From DASQPR01 sp963797605 (GTDB lineage: Bacteria > Actinomycetota > Actinomycetes > Mycobacteriales > Micromonosporaceae), in contig CAWCPX010000002.1 in the NCBI GenBank assembly GCA_963797605.1, forward strand, positions 62,001 through 126,000: a stretch of 64,000 nucleotides of DNA, written 5' to 3'. The translations under genes were made by a program, and so were the position numbers. Under the pieces are notes generated by a model, which saw only the letters and a program-made list of their open reading frames with translations, made no database searches and had not been told where the DNA came from. This document shows, one piece after another, positions 27,548 through 36,782 of this stretch; position 1 is the first letter of the stretch; every line of letters starts with the position of its first letter.

Positions 27548-29312
27548 GGAGCCTGTTGCGTTTTCGATATGTGATGTTGGTTGTCTTTGTATAGATATGC
27601 GTCGATAATTGGGGGATGGCGAAGCGGTTTCGGCCGGTGGATCGTGATCAGCGGTTCCTGTTGCCGGTGGACATGGTCGATTGGTTGCCGGCTGATCATC
27701 AGGTGTGGTTGGTCCTGGACGTGGTCGGGCACCTTGATCTGCGGGCGTTGACGGGCCGGTACGCGTTGGGTGGGGCCGGGCGGCGGGCGTTCGACCCGGC
27801 CATGATGCTGGCGTTGCTGATCTACGGCTACGCGAACGGGGTGCGGTCGTCGCGGGCGATCGAGCGGGCCTGTCACACCGATGTGGCGTTCCGGGTGATC
27901 TGCGCCCAGGACGTCCCGGACCACACCCAGATCGCCCGGTTCCGGCAGCGGCATCTGGCCGAGGTCACCGATCTGTTCGCGCAGGTCCTGGCGGTATGCG
28001 CCCGGGCCGGCTATGTCCGGTTGGGGATCGTGGCGATCGACGGCACGAAGATCGCGGCGAATGCGTCGATCGACGCCAACCACCGCCGGGATTTCTACGT
28101 CGTGACGGTCTCCGAACTGGCGGCGCAGGCTGCGGCGGCCGACGCCGAAGAGGACGCCCTGTTCGGGCGGCCGCCGCGGTGACGAACCCCCCGACGGGGG
28201 CGGGCGCGGCGCCGCGGGTCGGGCCGAGCGGGCCGCCCGGCTGCGGCGCTGCCTGGACGAACTCAACGCCGAACAGGCCCGGGCCGGTGAACTGTCCGAA
28301 ACCCAACAGCGGCAGGCTGCGGACTATCTGCGGCGGGCCCGCACCGAATCGATCCCGGGCCGCACCCCCCGCGGTGTCGACCCCGTCGCCCTGGCCGAGG
28401 CGAAAGCCGCCCGGCTCACCGCCAACCACGGCCCCGATAATCGGTTCACCCGCGCCGCTGTCGAAGCCGCCAAGGCAGCAGCAGCCCAAGCAGCCGCCGC
28501 GGCCGCGGCAACACCGAACAGTGGCAGCGACGCACCGCCCACGACCGCCACCACGACCGGGAAATCCAAGAAGGTCACACCGCCGCAGCGCAACAGCACC
28601 GACCCCGACTCCCGGCTGATGCCCACCCGCAAAGGCTTCATCCAGGGCTACAACGCCCAACTCGCCGCCAGTGGGGACCACTTCATCATCGCCGGCGACC
28701 TCGTCCAAGACACCGGCGACGTCAACCAACTACAACCCATGCTCCACAAAACCACCACCACCGCCGCAGCATTACGCCCGCACCGACCCGACCCCACCAC
28801 CGACGCCACCATCGGCACCGTCCTGGCCGACAACGGCTACCACAGCCACGCCAACCTCACCGCACCCGGCCCCGACCGGCTCATCGCCACCGGCAAAAGC
28901 CGCGACCTGCACCACGCCGCCACCACCGACCCGACCACCGGACACCCACCCGACGGCGTCACCGCAACCCAGGCCATGCACCACCGCCTCCGCACCCCTG
29001 ACGGCGCCGCCCTTTACAAACGACGCGGCGCCACCATCGAACCCATCAACGGCCACCTCAAAGACCGCACCGGCCTGCGCACCTTCCTCCTCCGCGGACT
29101 GCCCGCCTGCACCGCCGAACTCACCCTCGCCGCCCTCGCCCACAACCTCCGCCGCCTCCACACCCTCCAACACGCCTAACCAAGCCCCCGACACCACGGA
29201 CAAGCCCACCGCAGAACAGCCCCCACACGACGGTGGGGCCCGGCATCCCACCCAGGCCCCACCACACTGCCCGACACACCCACCCGCCACCGGCAATTCA
29301 GCAACAGGCTCC
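27548..29312 (+). mobile_element. IS1182-family insertion sequence
   Basis: About 1.77 kb bounded by the perfect 12-bp inverted repeat GGAGCCTGTTGC at 27548-27559 and GCAACAGGCTCC at 29301-29312. It holds a single transposase gene. Flanking bases (CCGG left, GGGG right) do not form a clear target duplication, so the outer ends could differ by a few bases. It sits immediately 3' of cutA. Confidence 0.88.
27616..29179 (+). CDS. IS1182-family transposase, frame broken once
   Basis: DDE transposase. The N-terminal domain reads MAKRFRPVDRDQRFLLPVDM and is followed by the DUF772-type region (DPAMMLALLIYGYANGVRSSR), CHTDVAFRVICAQDVPDHT and the first catalytic Asp in VAIDGTKIAANAS. The C-terminal part contains VLADNGYHSHANL (second Asp) and RRGATIEPINGHLKDR with the catalytic Glu. 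The frame shifts near 28165-28190, where the first part ends at TGA after FGRPPR and the other frame continues RRGDEPPDG into the linker. No A-rich slippery site is present, so programmed frameshifting is unlikely; either sequence error or inactivation. The repaired length is about 520 residues. Confidence 0.88.
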
Positions 29313-29535
29313 GGGGAGACGATAACCCTTCGCGATCATCACGTTCCATCGCGCGAACGAAGCGCTGGGCTCGAGTCGGCGTTGGCCGGAGGTAGTTGGC
29401 CACCAGGTCCCGCCTCCTGATTTGCCGCATCTGCCGGCCGATGCCCGGTAGCGTAATTCTCGATATCGGATCTCGCCGACGGCGGCTGAGGCCCGCCGCC
29501 AACCTCGCGACGAGGTCGCCCCGGGGCAGACGATC

Positions 29536-31317
29536 ATGACAGCAGACAATCCCGACACCCCGCCCGACACCGATCCGCAGGCGCCCACGCTCCTGTCGGT
29601 GAACGTCGGCTTGCCCAAGGACGTCGCCTGGCAGGGCAAGACGGTCTACACCGGCGTCTGGAAATATCCGGTCGAAGGGCCCGTCATGGCTCGCCGGCTC
29701 AACATCGACGGCGACGGCCAGGGGGACACCAACGGCCACGGCGGCGAGCAGCGGGCCGTCATGGTCTACCAGATCGATTCGTACAAGCACTGGCAAGACC
29801 ATTTTGGCTGGGACGATTTCGACTACGGCCAGTTCGGCGAGAACCTGACCGTCGACGGGATGCCTGACGACGAGGTCTGCATCGGGGACCGTTATCGCGT
29901 CGGCGAGGCGGAATTCGAGGTCACTCAGCCCCGGGTCACCTGCTACCGCGTCGGTCTGCGGCTCGGCCAACCCGACCTGCCCGCGCTGCTCGTCGGCCAC
30001 CACCGGCCCGGGTTCTACATGCGCGTGATCGCCGAGGGGCATATTCAAGCCGGCGACAAGATCATCAAGACGCGGACCGGCCCCGGCGCGCTCAGTGTGG
30101 CCGACACCGACGCGCTGCTCTACCTGCCGCATCGGGACCCCGCGAAACTCCAGGTCGCCGTAACGATCCCGGCCCTCAGCCCGGGTTGGCAGCAATCGTT
30201 CCACGACCTTCTTCAGCCGGGTACGGATGCCAGCCCGGCACCGACGCCACGGGCCGAACCGGCGTGGGCGGGCTTCCGATCGCTACGGGTGACCCGGATC
30301 GTGCCCGAGACCGCGACCGTGTCCTCGATCTACCTCGCGCCGGCGGACGGGCGTGGGCTACCGGCACCGCAAGCCGGGCAGTACCTCACGCTTCGGGTGC
30401 CCGGCGCGGGGAAACCCGTACCCGTGCGCAGCTATTCGATCTCTTCGGCGCCGGGCTCGGACGCCTACCGCATCAGCGTCAAGCATGAGCCGCACGGGCT
30501 GGCCAGCACGTATCTCACCGACGCACTCAAGACCGGCGAAGTCCTCGACGTGGCGGCTCCCCGAGGCGACTTCATTCTCGACGACGGCGATGGTCCGGTC
30601 ATGCTGATCTCCGCCGGCATCGGCGTCACCCCGGTCCTCGCCATCCTGCACGAACTCGCGGCTGGCCACAGCACGCGGGACGTGTGGTGGATTCAGGGCG
30701 CGCGCGGTCCGCGGGAACATCCGCTGGCAGCCGAAACACGGGACCTGCTCGCGATGCTCCCGCACGTGCGAGCCTGCCTGTTCTACAGCGCGGCCACGCC
30801 CGCGGAACGGCAGCAGGCCCACGCGGAGGAGGGACGACTGACTGCCGAGAAATTGGCGGCGCTGGCCGTACCGGCGACTGGCAGCGCCTTCATCTGTGGA
30901 CCGACGTCGTTCATGACCGATATGCAGCAGGCGCTCACCACGATCGGCGTCGACGCGGACCGCGTACACGTGGAAATGTTCGGCGCTCTCGGCTCGATCA
31001 ATCCCGGCGTCACCAGCCAGGCGCACAAGCCGCCGCATCAGCCGCCCGGCTCGACCGGCACCGGCCCGCTCGTGACGTTCGCGCGCACGGGGCTGTCGAC
31101 GCCGTTCACGAGCGGCTGGCATAACGTGCTCGACCTCGCGGACGCCTGCGACGTGCCGACCCGATGGAGTTGCCGCACCGGCGTCTGTCACACGTGCGTC
31201 ACGTCGTTGCTCTCCGGCGACATCTCCTACTCACCGGAGCCACTCGATCCGCCCGACGAGGGGCAGGTGCTGATCTGCTGCGCCACGCCGACAACCGACA
31301 TCGTGCTGGACATGTGA
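29536..31317 (+). CDS. MOSC domain - flavin reductase - 2Fe-2S ferredoxin fusion
   Basis: One uninterrupted 593-residue protein with three units. Residues about 15-215 are a MOSC/YiiM-like domain (GPVMARRLNIDGDGQGD, HGGEQRAVMVY, FGENLTVDG, and the Cys in RVTCYRVG that can bind molybdenum cofactor sulfur). Residues about 240-480 form an FNR-type reductase: RSYSISSAP binds FAD, ISAGIGVTPVLAIL binds NAD(P)H, and FICGPTSFMTDM closes the fold. The last 90 residues form a plant-type [2Fe-2S] domain with CRTGVCHTC and a distal CC pair. The start ATG at 29536 is preceded by GGGGCAG. The layout suggests electron delivery from NAD(P)H to a MOSC-bound substrate, as in N-hydroxylated compound reduction by YiiM; the substrate is unknown. 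Confidence 0.9.
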   Translation: MTADNPDTPPDTDPQAPTLLSVNVGLPKDVAWQGKTVYTGVWKYPVEGPVMARRLNIDGDGQGDTNGHGGEQRAVMVYQIDSYKHWQDHFGWDDFDYGQFGENLTVDGMPDDEVCIGDRYRVGEAEFEVTQPRVTCYRVGLRLGQPDLPALLVGHHRPGFYMRVIAEGHIQAGDKIIKTRTGPGALSVADTDALLYLPHRDPAKLQVAVTIPALSPGWQQSFHDLLQPGTDASPAPTPRAEPAWAGFRSLRVTRIVPETATVSSIYLAPADGRGLPAPQAGQYLTLRVPGAGKPVPVRSYSISSAPGSDAYRISVKHEPHGLASTYLTDALKTGEVLDVAAPRGDFILDDGDGPVMLISAGIGVTPVLAILHELAAGHSTRDVWWIQGARGPREHPLAAETRDLLAMLPHVRACLFYSAATPAERQQAHAEEGRLTAEKLAALAVPATGSAFICGPTSFMTDMQQALTTIGVDADRVHVEMFGALGSINPGVTSQAHKPPHQPPGSTGTGPLVTFARTGLSTPFTSGWHNVLDLADACDVPTRWSCRTGVCHTCVTSLLSGDISYSPEPLDPPDEGQVLICCATPTTDIVLDM

Positions 31318-31576
31318 CGACGCCGTGACGGACGTCCCCTATCCGCGATTCCGTTGCCTGACCCGCAAAAGGGGTTCCACCACGCTGGTCGCCATCGGTT
31401 AACCGACACCGGCGCGGATCAACGCAAGCCCCGACGCGGAGCATCGATATGCTTGCCGCGCCCTGTCACATAGGACGCGCCTCTTCGCCCCCGGAGTCTC
31501 GGTTGCGCGGGCGTCTTCCCCGCAGTGACCGGCGACGTCCGATGGAACTCGACGGTGCCGTACACGGCGGCGGTAA
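31318..31576. other. Intergenic region, no gene seen
   Basis: About 260 bases between the convergent oxidoreductase and surface-protein genes, upstream of the terminator hairpin. Short frames here have no ribosome binding site or familiar sequence. Confidence 0.4.
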
Positions 31577-31613
31577 CAAACGGCCGGCGACAGCACCTGT
31601 CGCCGGCCGTTTG
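31577..31613. terminator. Strong bidirectional terminator
   Basis: CAAACGGCCGGCGACAG and CTGTCGCCGGCCGTTTG make a perfect 17-bp stem with loop CAC, 11 bases past the stop of the minus-strand surface protein. Confidence 0.88.
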
Positions 31614-31624
31614 CTATCCGGGTC

Positions 31625-33715
31625 TTACGGCCAGACGTACGTCCACGTATTGAGGACGGTCGCGGTCTGGTCAGGGCCGGAAATTCCCGGGTACGCGTAC
31701 GCGAAGTGGTCGAAGAGCCCGTCCACGTCGACGACGACGTTCGTGGTGCCGGCCGCGTTGTAGATGTCGAACTTCCCACTACCGAGCAGCGCCGCCACGC
31801 TGTTCGGCGCGGTCTGTCCGGCCCGCGCGTTCACGTTGCTGGCTGTCGGTCGAGTCGATCCGTCGGGCCACACCGTTAGGTAGGTGGACACTGTCGGCGC
31901 CACCGCTGTCACGTTCAGGGCCAGGGCCCGGGTGTTCGCGTTGGCGTCGGACGCCGGTGCGGTGATGGTGCCGGCCGCGTTCGCACCCAGCGCCGACCTC
32001 AGGCCGAGACCGCTACGCGAGTCCGCGATCCGGGTCGGCGCCACCGGGTGGAACCGGAGCCCACCGGGGATCTGGGTGGCGTCGTAGACACCCATGAGGT
32101 CAACGATCACGTTCACCGAGCCGGAGGAGAAGTTCTCCAGAGTCACCTCGGGCGCCTCCGGGTGATCGCCGCAAGGCGCGGGGTTCACGAAGAGAAACTC
32201 ACAGTCGCCCGCCATGACAGTGGCCATGTTGGCAACCGTGGCACCCGGTGTGAAGTTCAACGTGGACGCGTCGGGTGGCCAGACCGAGCCGTTCCACGCG
32301 GTCAGGTAGCCAGACGCCTGAGCGCCGGTCGCCGTGATGTTGATCGCGGCCGCACCGGGGTATTGCAGGTGGCCGATGTCGAACATGACCGTGATCTTTT
32401 GGTGCGCGGCCAGCGTCTGCGTCGACCGTGTGTCCAGCAGACGCGTCGGCTTGTCCATCGGACGGTAGGAGTCGGCAACCGGAGCGTATTTGTCGCTGAG
32501 GTAATACCCGCTCACGTCGGCGATCACCTGGACCGAACCGGCCTGGTTGTAGAAGTTCACCGTGCCGTCCGGGCCGACGGGCACTGTGACCTGGTTCGCA
32601 CCGGTCCAACCGGCCACGAAGTTGAGGTTCGACGCGGTCGGCCGCGCCTGACCAGACGGGTAGACGGTCAGGTAACTGCCGGCCGTGGCACCGACGACGG
32701 TCACGTTCATGACGACGGCGGACATGCCGGAGGTCGGAAGGCCCTGCGCGCCAGCGACCTTCACGTTGATCACCCTGTTGGGGCTGACGGCGGTCGGTGA
32801 GCCGAGACCCTTGCGGGTATCCAAGATCCGCAGCGGGTCGATCGGCTGGTAGGTGCCCACCGCGTTGACCACGGCCGTACCCCACAACTCAGATCGACGC
32901 TCACCGCCCAAGGACTGGTCCGGGACGGCGAGACTCGCGATGACTGAACCAGCCTGAGTCGGCGCGAACGACACCACGGCCGTGCAGGTCTGCCCATAGG
33001 CCAGGGTGGCGTGCGAGCAGTTGTCAGAGGTGACGGAGTAAGCCCCAGTCGGGTCGTTCTCGATCGACACGGCACCCAGCGTGTCCGGCGTAACGCCGGC
33101 GCCCGTGATCGTGACAGTCCGAGACACGCCGGTGTCGCCGACCGCGGCCAGGTCGAAGAGTTCCTGAACCGTGGTGCTCGCGGCGATGTACGGCCGGCTC
33201 GACGCGAAGCGCATCTCGCCCTTGACCGGGTAGAACGGCGCTCCCATGTTGTAGAAACTGATCGTGGCCGCGAATGACGTGAGGCTGCCACCGCTGTACG
33301 TCGCGTCCGCGACGTTGAGGGTGCCCGAGGTGCCGCTGAGCCCCCAGCCGATGGCCCCGGCGATGCTCGCGTGCGTGGCGTCCGACGTGCCCGCCAGGTC
33401 GTACGCGGTGCTGGGCTGGAACTGGCCGCCTGTCGGCGGTTGGAGGTACAGCGCGTAGTCAGGTACATCCGGATTGAGCGGGCCGGCGAACGTCAGCCCG
33501 GCACCGTTCGGCGAGATCGTAAAGCCCGCGGTGTTGTTGTCGTCGATGATCGTCTCGCCCTCGATCATGAGCGGCGAGCCGGTGCCGCCGTCTAGTTCGA
33601 GGAGGTTGTAGGGGGCGGTCGGGGTTACTGGCGCACCCGCGGAGGCGGTAGCCGGAACGATGAGCGCGCTGGAAATCGCGAGCGCCGCTAAGAGCGCGGC
33701 ACGGATGGGACGCAC
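31625..33715 (-). CDS. Secreted surface protein with three LDTRxGxG repeat domains
   Basis: The GTG at 33715 has GGAG six bases upstream, better than the GTG at 33727. A signal peptide (ALLAALAISSALIVPATASA) is followed by a beta-rich domain of about 160 residues. Then an immunoglobulin-like ASH-type module (CSHATLAYGQTCTAVVSFAP) and three units of about 130 residues. Each unit opens with a form of P.RxLDTR or IADSRSGLG, contains MNVTVVGATAGSYLTVYPSG, RPTASNLNF, and closes with VIADVSGYY. These repeats are widespread in secreted proteins of soil actinobacteria. Role is probably adhesion or surface coating, by inference. It is a paralogue of the gene at 36783-38907. Confidence 0.85.
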   Translation of the reverse strand: MRPIRAALLAALAISSALIVPATASAGAPVTPTAPYNLLELDGGTGSPLMIEGETIIDDNNTAGFTISPNGAGLTFAGPLNPDVPDYALYLQPPTGGQFQPSTAYDLAGTSDATHASIAGAIGWGLSGTSGTLNVADATYSGGSLTSFAATISFYNMGAPFYPVKGEMRFASSRPYIAASTTVQELFDLAAVGDTGVSRTVTITGAGVTPDTLGAVSIENDPTGAYSVTSDNCSHATLAYGQTCTAVVSFAPTQAGSVIASLAVPDQSLGGERRSELWGTAVVNAVGTYQPIDPLRILDTRKGLGSPTAVSPNRVINVKVAGAQGLPTSGMSAVVMNVTVVGATAGSYLTVYPSGQARPTASNLNFVAGWTGANQVTVPVGPDGTVNFYNQAGSVQVIADVSGYYLSDKYAPVADSYRPMDKPTRLLDTRSTQTLAAHQKITVMFDIGHLQYPGAAAINITATGAQASGYLTAWNGSVWPPDASTLNFTPGATVANMATVMAGDCEFLFVNPAPCGDHPEAPEVTLENFSSGSVNVIVDLMGVYDATQIPGGLRFHPVAPTRIADSRSGLGLRSALGANAAGTITAPASDANANTRALALNVTAVAPTVSTYLTVWPDGSTRPTASNVNARAGQTAPNSVAALLGSGKFDIYNAAGTTNVVVDVDGLFDHFAYAYPGISGPDQTATVLNTWTYVWP

Positions 33716-33838
33716 GGAGGTCTCCACTCGGAGTGGGCAGAATGGATCAAGCCCGATGGGAAGGTGATCGTAAGACGGCTCGCCATGTCACGCCACCCTG
33801 TGTGTTTGGTAAAGACTGTTTCGGAGGGTCACACCCCC

Positions 33839-33846
33839 GGAAGGGT
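33839..33846 (-). promoter_or_regulatory. Shared upstream element of the two surface-protein genes (copy 1)
   Basis: On the minus strand ACCCTTCC, then 14 bases, then CCGAAAC, about 124 bases before the start. The paralogue has ACCCTTCC, 14 bases, then CCCCAAAC at 39019-39026 and about 112 bases before its start. It may be a common promoter or operator. Confidence 0.3.
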
Positions 33847-33970
33847 GGCGACCCGAGGGGCCCGAACGTCCAGTCTTGGCAGAGGTACGGGCGTCAAGAG
33901 TTAGTCGACGCTGATCCGGGTCGCATTCACGGCCGCCTCCCCGTTACCGGCGAACTCCTCGTCTCCACCC

Positions 33971-34765
33971 CTACGACGAGCGGGCTCCGGTGGCCGCAGT
34001 GATCAGCGCTATGACCGCGGTTGGGTTGCCCGTCATCGGCACGTGACCGCATCCCGGCAGCTCCCCCACGCGCGTGCCCGACGGAAGCTGATCGAGATGG
34101 CGGGACTGGTGCGGCCGGAGCAGGATGTCTCGGGAGCCGAATGCAATGGTGATCGGAGCATTGATGGGTGACGCGGCGACGTAGTGGCGGCCTGCGGTCG
34201 CGTTAAGAGTGTCGACGAAACCCGGGCACGTGCCCAACGTGCGGATGGTCATGCGAGCGTATTCCGCGGACAAGCGCGAAGGGTGGGCGTGCGTCTGCCC
34301 GAGCGCGAGAACGCGGCCGAGGCGATAGTTGACCATGCGATTGAGGGCGCCGGCAGCATGCTCGCTGAGCCACCGTGAGGTCCGAAGGCTCACCCGGCAG
34401 TAGAGCGGCGTGCGGTCCTGCCAGAGCCCAGCGGGCGAGATCAGGTTGACCGAACTGACGGGACACAGGCCGGCGAGTTCGAGGGCAACCCAGCCGCCCA
34501 GCGAGTGGCCGACCACGTGCGGCGCCGTGATGTGCAGATCATCGAGGAGTTCGGCGACGGCTTCGGCCAGAGCTGTCGGCGTCGGTTCGACCTCGGGTGG
34601 CAGTCGCTTTGAGTCACCGAAGCCCGGAAGGTCAACCGCGATGACATCGAACTGGTCGCTCAGGTCACCGATAACCGGCTCCCACGACTGTCGACAGGTC
34701 CCGAGCCCGTGCAACAACACCAGTGGCGCGCCGGCGCCACAACGCGTGTAGGCGAGTGTGGTCAT
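33971..34765 (-). CDS. Alpha/beta hydrolase
   Basis: Hydrolase-fold protein of 264 residues. LVLLHGLGTCRQSW carries the oxyanion HG motif and DLPGFGDSKR is the usual second strand. VVGHSLGGWVALEL contains the nucleophile serine, FGSRDILL the acid, and GCGHVPM the histidine. The substrate is unknown; the family covers esterases, lactonases and dehalogenases. Its ATG lies one base after the MarR stop, so the two are almost certainly co-transcribed and MarR probably controls it. Confidence 0.9.
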   Translation of the reverse strand: MTTLAYTRCGAGAPLVLLHGLGTCRQSWEPVIGDLSDQFDVIAVDLPGFGDSKRLPPEVEPTPTALAEAVAELLDDLHITAPHVVGHSLGGWVALELAGLCPVSSVNLISPAGLWQDRTPLYCRVSLRTSRWLSEHAAGALNRMVNYRLGRVLALGQTHAHPSRLSAEYARMTIRTLGTCPGFVDTLNATAGRHYVAASPINAPITIAFGSRDILLRPHQSRHLDQLPSGTRVGELPGCGHVPMTGNPTAVIALITAATGARSS

Positions 34766-34766
34766 G

Positions 34767-35228
34767 TCAGCGCTCGCCGGCCAGGTCGCGGGCGCAATTG
34801 GTCAGCCAGACCCGGAACTCTGCCAGGTCGCCGGCGCTCAGGGACGACGTCATGCGGGTCTCGACGCCGTGGACGATCGGGCGCGCCCGATTGACGAGAT
34901 CGCGCCCCGCATCGGTCACCGTCACCCGCCGCAGCCGCTTGTCGCGGGAGTCGGCACCGAACTCGACGAGGCCCGCCTTGGCGAGCAGCGTGATGATCTC
35001 GTTGGTCGTCTGCGGTGTCAGCATGCTTTCTCGCGCCAACTCCGCACCGGATAATCCGGGCTGCCTGTCGGCAACGCTCAGCACCGAATACTGCGGCAGC
35101 GTCAACCCGATCACACTGAGCTCAGTCTGGGCGGCCACGCGGAACGCCTGGTGAGCCTGCCGCAGCAGGTAGCCGACGCGGCCGTCAGGTCCACGGAATC
35201 CCTCGCCGATGACCGTCATCGTTTTCAT
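34767..35228 (-). CDS. MarR-family transcriptional regulator
   Basis: Dimeric winged-helix repressor of 153 residues. Visible family features are LRQAHQAFRVAAQTELSVIGLTLPQYSVL (dimer helix and start of the DNA-binding region), LSGAELARESMLTPQTTNEIITLL (recognition helix) and the wing DSRDKRLRRVTVTDAG. The immediate downstream hydrolase is the likely target, besides autoregulation. A palindrome TGATTAGATCA and an outer inverted repeat lie at its start codon. The inducing ligand is unknown; MarR-hydrolase pairs often respond to small aromatic or oxidised compounds. Confidence 0.92.
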   Translation of the reverse strand: MKTMTVIGEGFRGPDGRVGYLLRQAHQAFRVAAQTELSVIGLTLPQYSVLSVADRQPGLSGAELARESMLTPQTTNEIITLLAKAGLVEFGADSRDKRLRRVTVTDAGRDLVNRARPIVHGVETRMTSSLSAGDLAEFRVWLTNCARDLAGER

Positions 35229-35262
35229 CAGGCCCCTGATTAGATCAACAGTGTCCTGATGA
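35225..35262. promoter_or_regulatory. Candidate MarR operator
   Basis: Inner palindrome TGAT-TAG-ATCA at 35237-35247, framed by the 8-bp inverted repeat TCATCAGG (35225-35232) and CCTGATGA (35255-35262). The left arm overlaps the MarR start codon, suiting autorepression. Confidence 0.5.
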
Positions 35263-35267
35263 CTTTA

Positions 35268-36623
35268 TCACGACGACTGCCGCGCGTCTTCGTGGCCCGC
35301 GTGATGGAGCAGACCCGTGGCCAGGCCCGCGACTCGATGCCAGTCCAGCGGCGGCCGCGCCGGGTAGCGTCCAGGTCGGTGGCGTGGCACTCGTACGCGC
35401 AAGGCCCCCGGACACGACGCGCAGCGCACCGGCGTTCGCAACATCAACGCCTCGCCGTCGACACCGGCCGGGATCTCGGCGGCTTCCGCGGTCACGGTCA
35501 CCTCCCGGGCCGACGCCGCCGTCAGCCCGGGCGAGTTGACGCCGGCCAGCAGCGTGGCGGCCTGCAACGCGTTATCGACCCGAACCCCGAAGACGCCGAG
35601 CACACCGAGATCCAGACGTGGACGCTGCCCCATGCCGACCGGATCCGACATGCCGTACGGGTTGTTGCTCACCAGGACGGCCTGCGGATTCTCGATGGTC
35701 ACCGAGCCGACCCGAGCGGTCAACCGATCGCCGGTGTGCCCGAGCAGCAAATCGGGCAGCAATCGAAGGGTCGTCTGCGTCTTGTCGTCGCGGTAGTCCG
35801 GACTTTGCACAACGGTCGCGTACGCGCCGAAGGAGGCGTTGTTGACGAAGGGGCGGCCGTTGACCGTACCCATGTCGATGTGAAGTTCGACCCCGTCGGT
35901 GAGCGCGTCCAGGCAGCGTGCCGGGTCCTCCCGATCGAGCCCGAGGTCGAGCGCAAAGTGGTTGCGGGTGCCAGCCGAGATCACGAGGAACGGCAGGCCG
36001 TGCTCCGCTGCGATTCCGGCGACCAGCGCTTGCGTGCCGTCACCGCCGGCCACCCCGAGCAGATCGGCACCGTCGGCCACCGCAGCGCGGGCGAGCGCCG
36101 CGACGTCGACGTGTCCCGGACCGTCGAGCAGCGCTACTTCGGCGCCCATCCCCTTCGCCTTCGCGGCGAGATCGAACTTGACGACCTTGCCGCCACCGGA
36201 TCGGGGATTCATGACGATGAACGGTTTGCGGGGCGGCGGTGTCTCATATTCCCGCATGCGCGCGCTGGATCCGCGAAGCGCCACCCGGGCCGCCGCCGCA
36301 GCCAGCAGCCACAGTGCGGCCGACAGAACGACTATCCAGAAGAAGTGCCGGAAGATGTAGAGGACCGCGATGGCGATCAACACCAGTGCGCCGAGCACTG
36401 CCGCCATGAAGCGGATCACCCCACGATGCGTGAGCGCCCACCAGATCGCGACCGCGACGACGCCCAGCCCGACGAGACCGGTCGCGAGCAGGATCAGGCT
36501 TCGCAGGCCGGCGAAGATCAACGGAGTCGCCAGGGCCGCGGCCACCGCGACCAGGGACGCCCGTGCCGCCCAACGCCTCCCGGCGGTGACCGCGGGCTCC
36601 GGAGCGGTTTGCGCAGCGCTCAT
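35268..36623 (-). CDS. Membrane-anchored diacylglycerol kinase-family lipid kinase
   Basis: I chose the ATG at 36623, which has GGGAGG five bases upstream, over one two codons earlier. Residues 15-110 form about four membrane helices. The cytosolic kinase domain has MNPRSGGGKVVKF, the nucleotide-binding GVAGGDGTQALVAGIA, and ISAGTRNHFALDLGLD. The product region contains VNNASFGAYA and VDGEALML near the end. These are the motifs of the DagK/YegS superfamily, which phosphorylates diacylglycerol or related lipids. About 451 residues. The N-terminal membrane part is not universal in the family and may localise the enzyme. It lies upstream of marR by 40 bases on the same strand. Confidence 0.9.
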   Translation of the reverse strand: MSAAQTAPEPAVTAGRRWAARASLVAVAAALATPLIFAGLRSLILLATGLVGLGVVAVAIWWALTHRGVIRFMAAVLGALVLIAIAVLYIFRHFFWIVVLSAALWLLAAAAARVALRGSSARMREYETPPPRKPFIVMNPRSGGGKVVKFDLAAKAKGMGAEVALLDGPGHVDVAALARAAVADGADLLGVAGGDGTQALVAGIAAEHGLPFLVISAGTRNHFALDLGLDREDPARCLDALTDGVELHIDMGTVNGRPFVNNASFGAYATVVQSPDYRDDKTQTTLRLLPDLLLGHTGDRLTARVGSVTIENPQAVLVSNNPYGMSDPVGMGQRPRLDLGVLGVFGVRVDNALQAATLLAGVNSPGLTAASAREVTVTAEAAEIPAGVDGEALMLRTPVRCASCPGALRVRVPRHRPGRYPARPPLDWHRVAGLATGLLHHAGHEDARQSS

Positions 36624-36711
36624 CGGCACCTCCCAGGTGTCTCCTCAGCGAACCACACCGCTTCGTGCGATATGTGCAGCTCACGGGATACCGGACACGG
36701 AGAGGGCGAAA

Positions 36712-36752
36712 GCACAACGCCGCCGGCGCATTTCTGCGACGGCGGCGCTGTG
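36712..36752 (-). terminator. Possible terminator after the second surface protein
   Basis: CGCCGCCG pairs with CGGCGGCG around a 14-base loop, with CACA/TGTG extension and one bulge. It lies 31 bases past the stop at 36783. Confidence 0.45.
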
Positions 36753-36782
36753 TTGGTGCTAGTGGGATTACTCAGTTGCGGA

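Noticed and set aside
27535..27550. Target-site duplication for the IS1182-like element
   Set aside because: Bases outside the two inverted repeats (CCGG and GGGG) do not match convincingly.
28160..28195. Programmed ribosomal frameshift in the IS transposase
   Set aside because: No A-rich or similar slippery heptamer or downstream pseudoknot was evident; other nearby genes show unprogrammed breaks.
33733..34002. 89-codon plus-strand frame between the surface protein and the hydrolase
   Set aside because: Composition is not protein-like and it overlaps the likely promoter of the surface protein.
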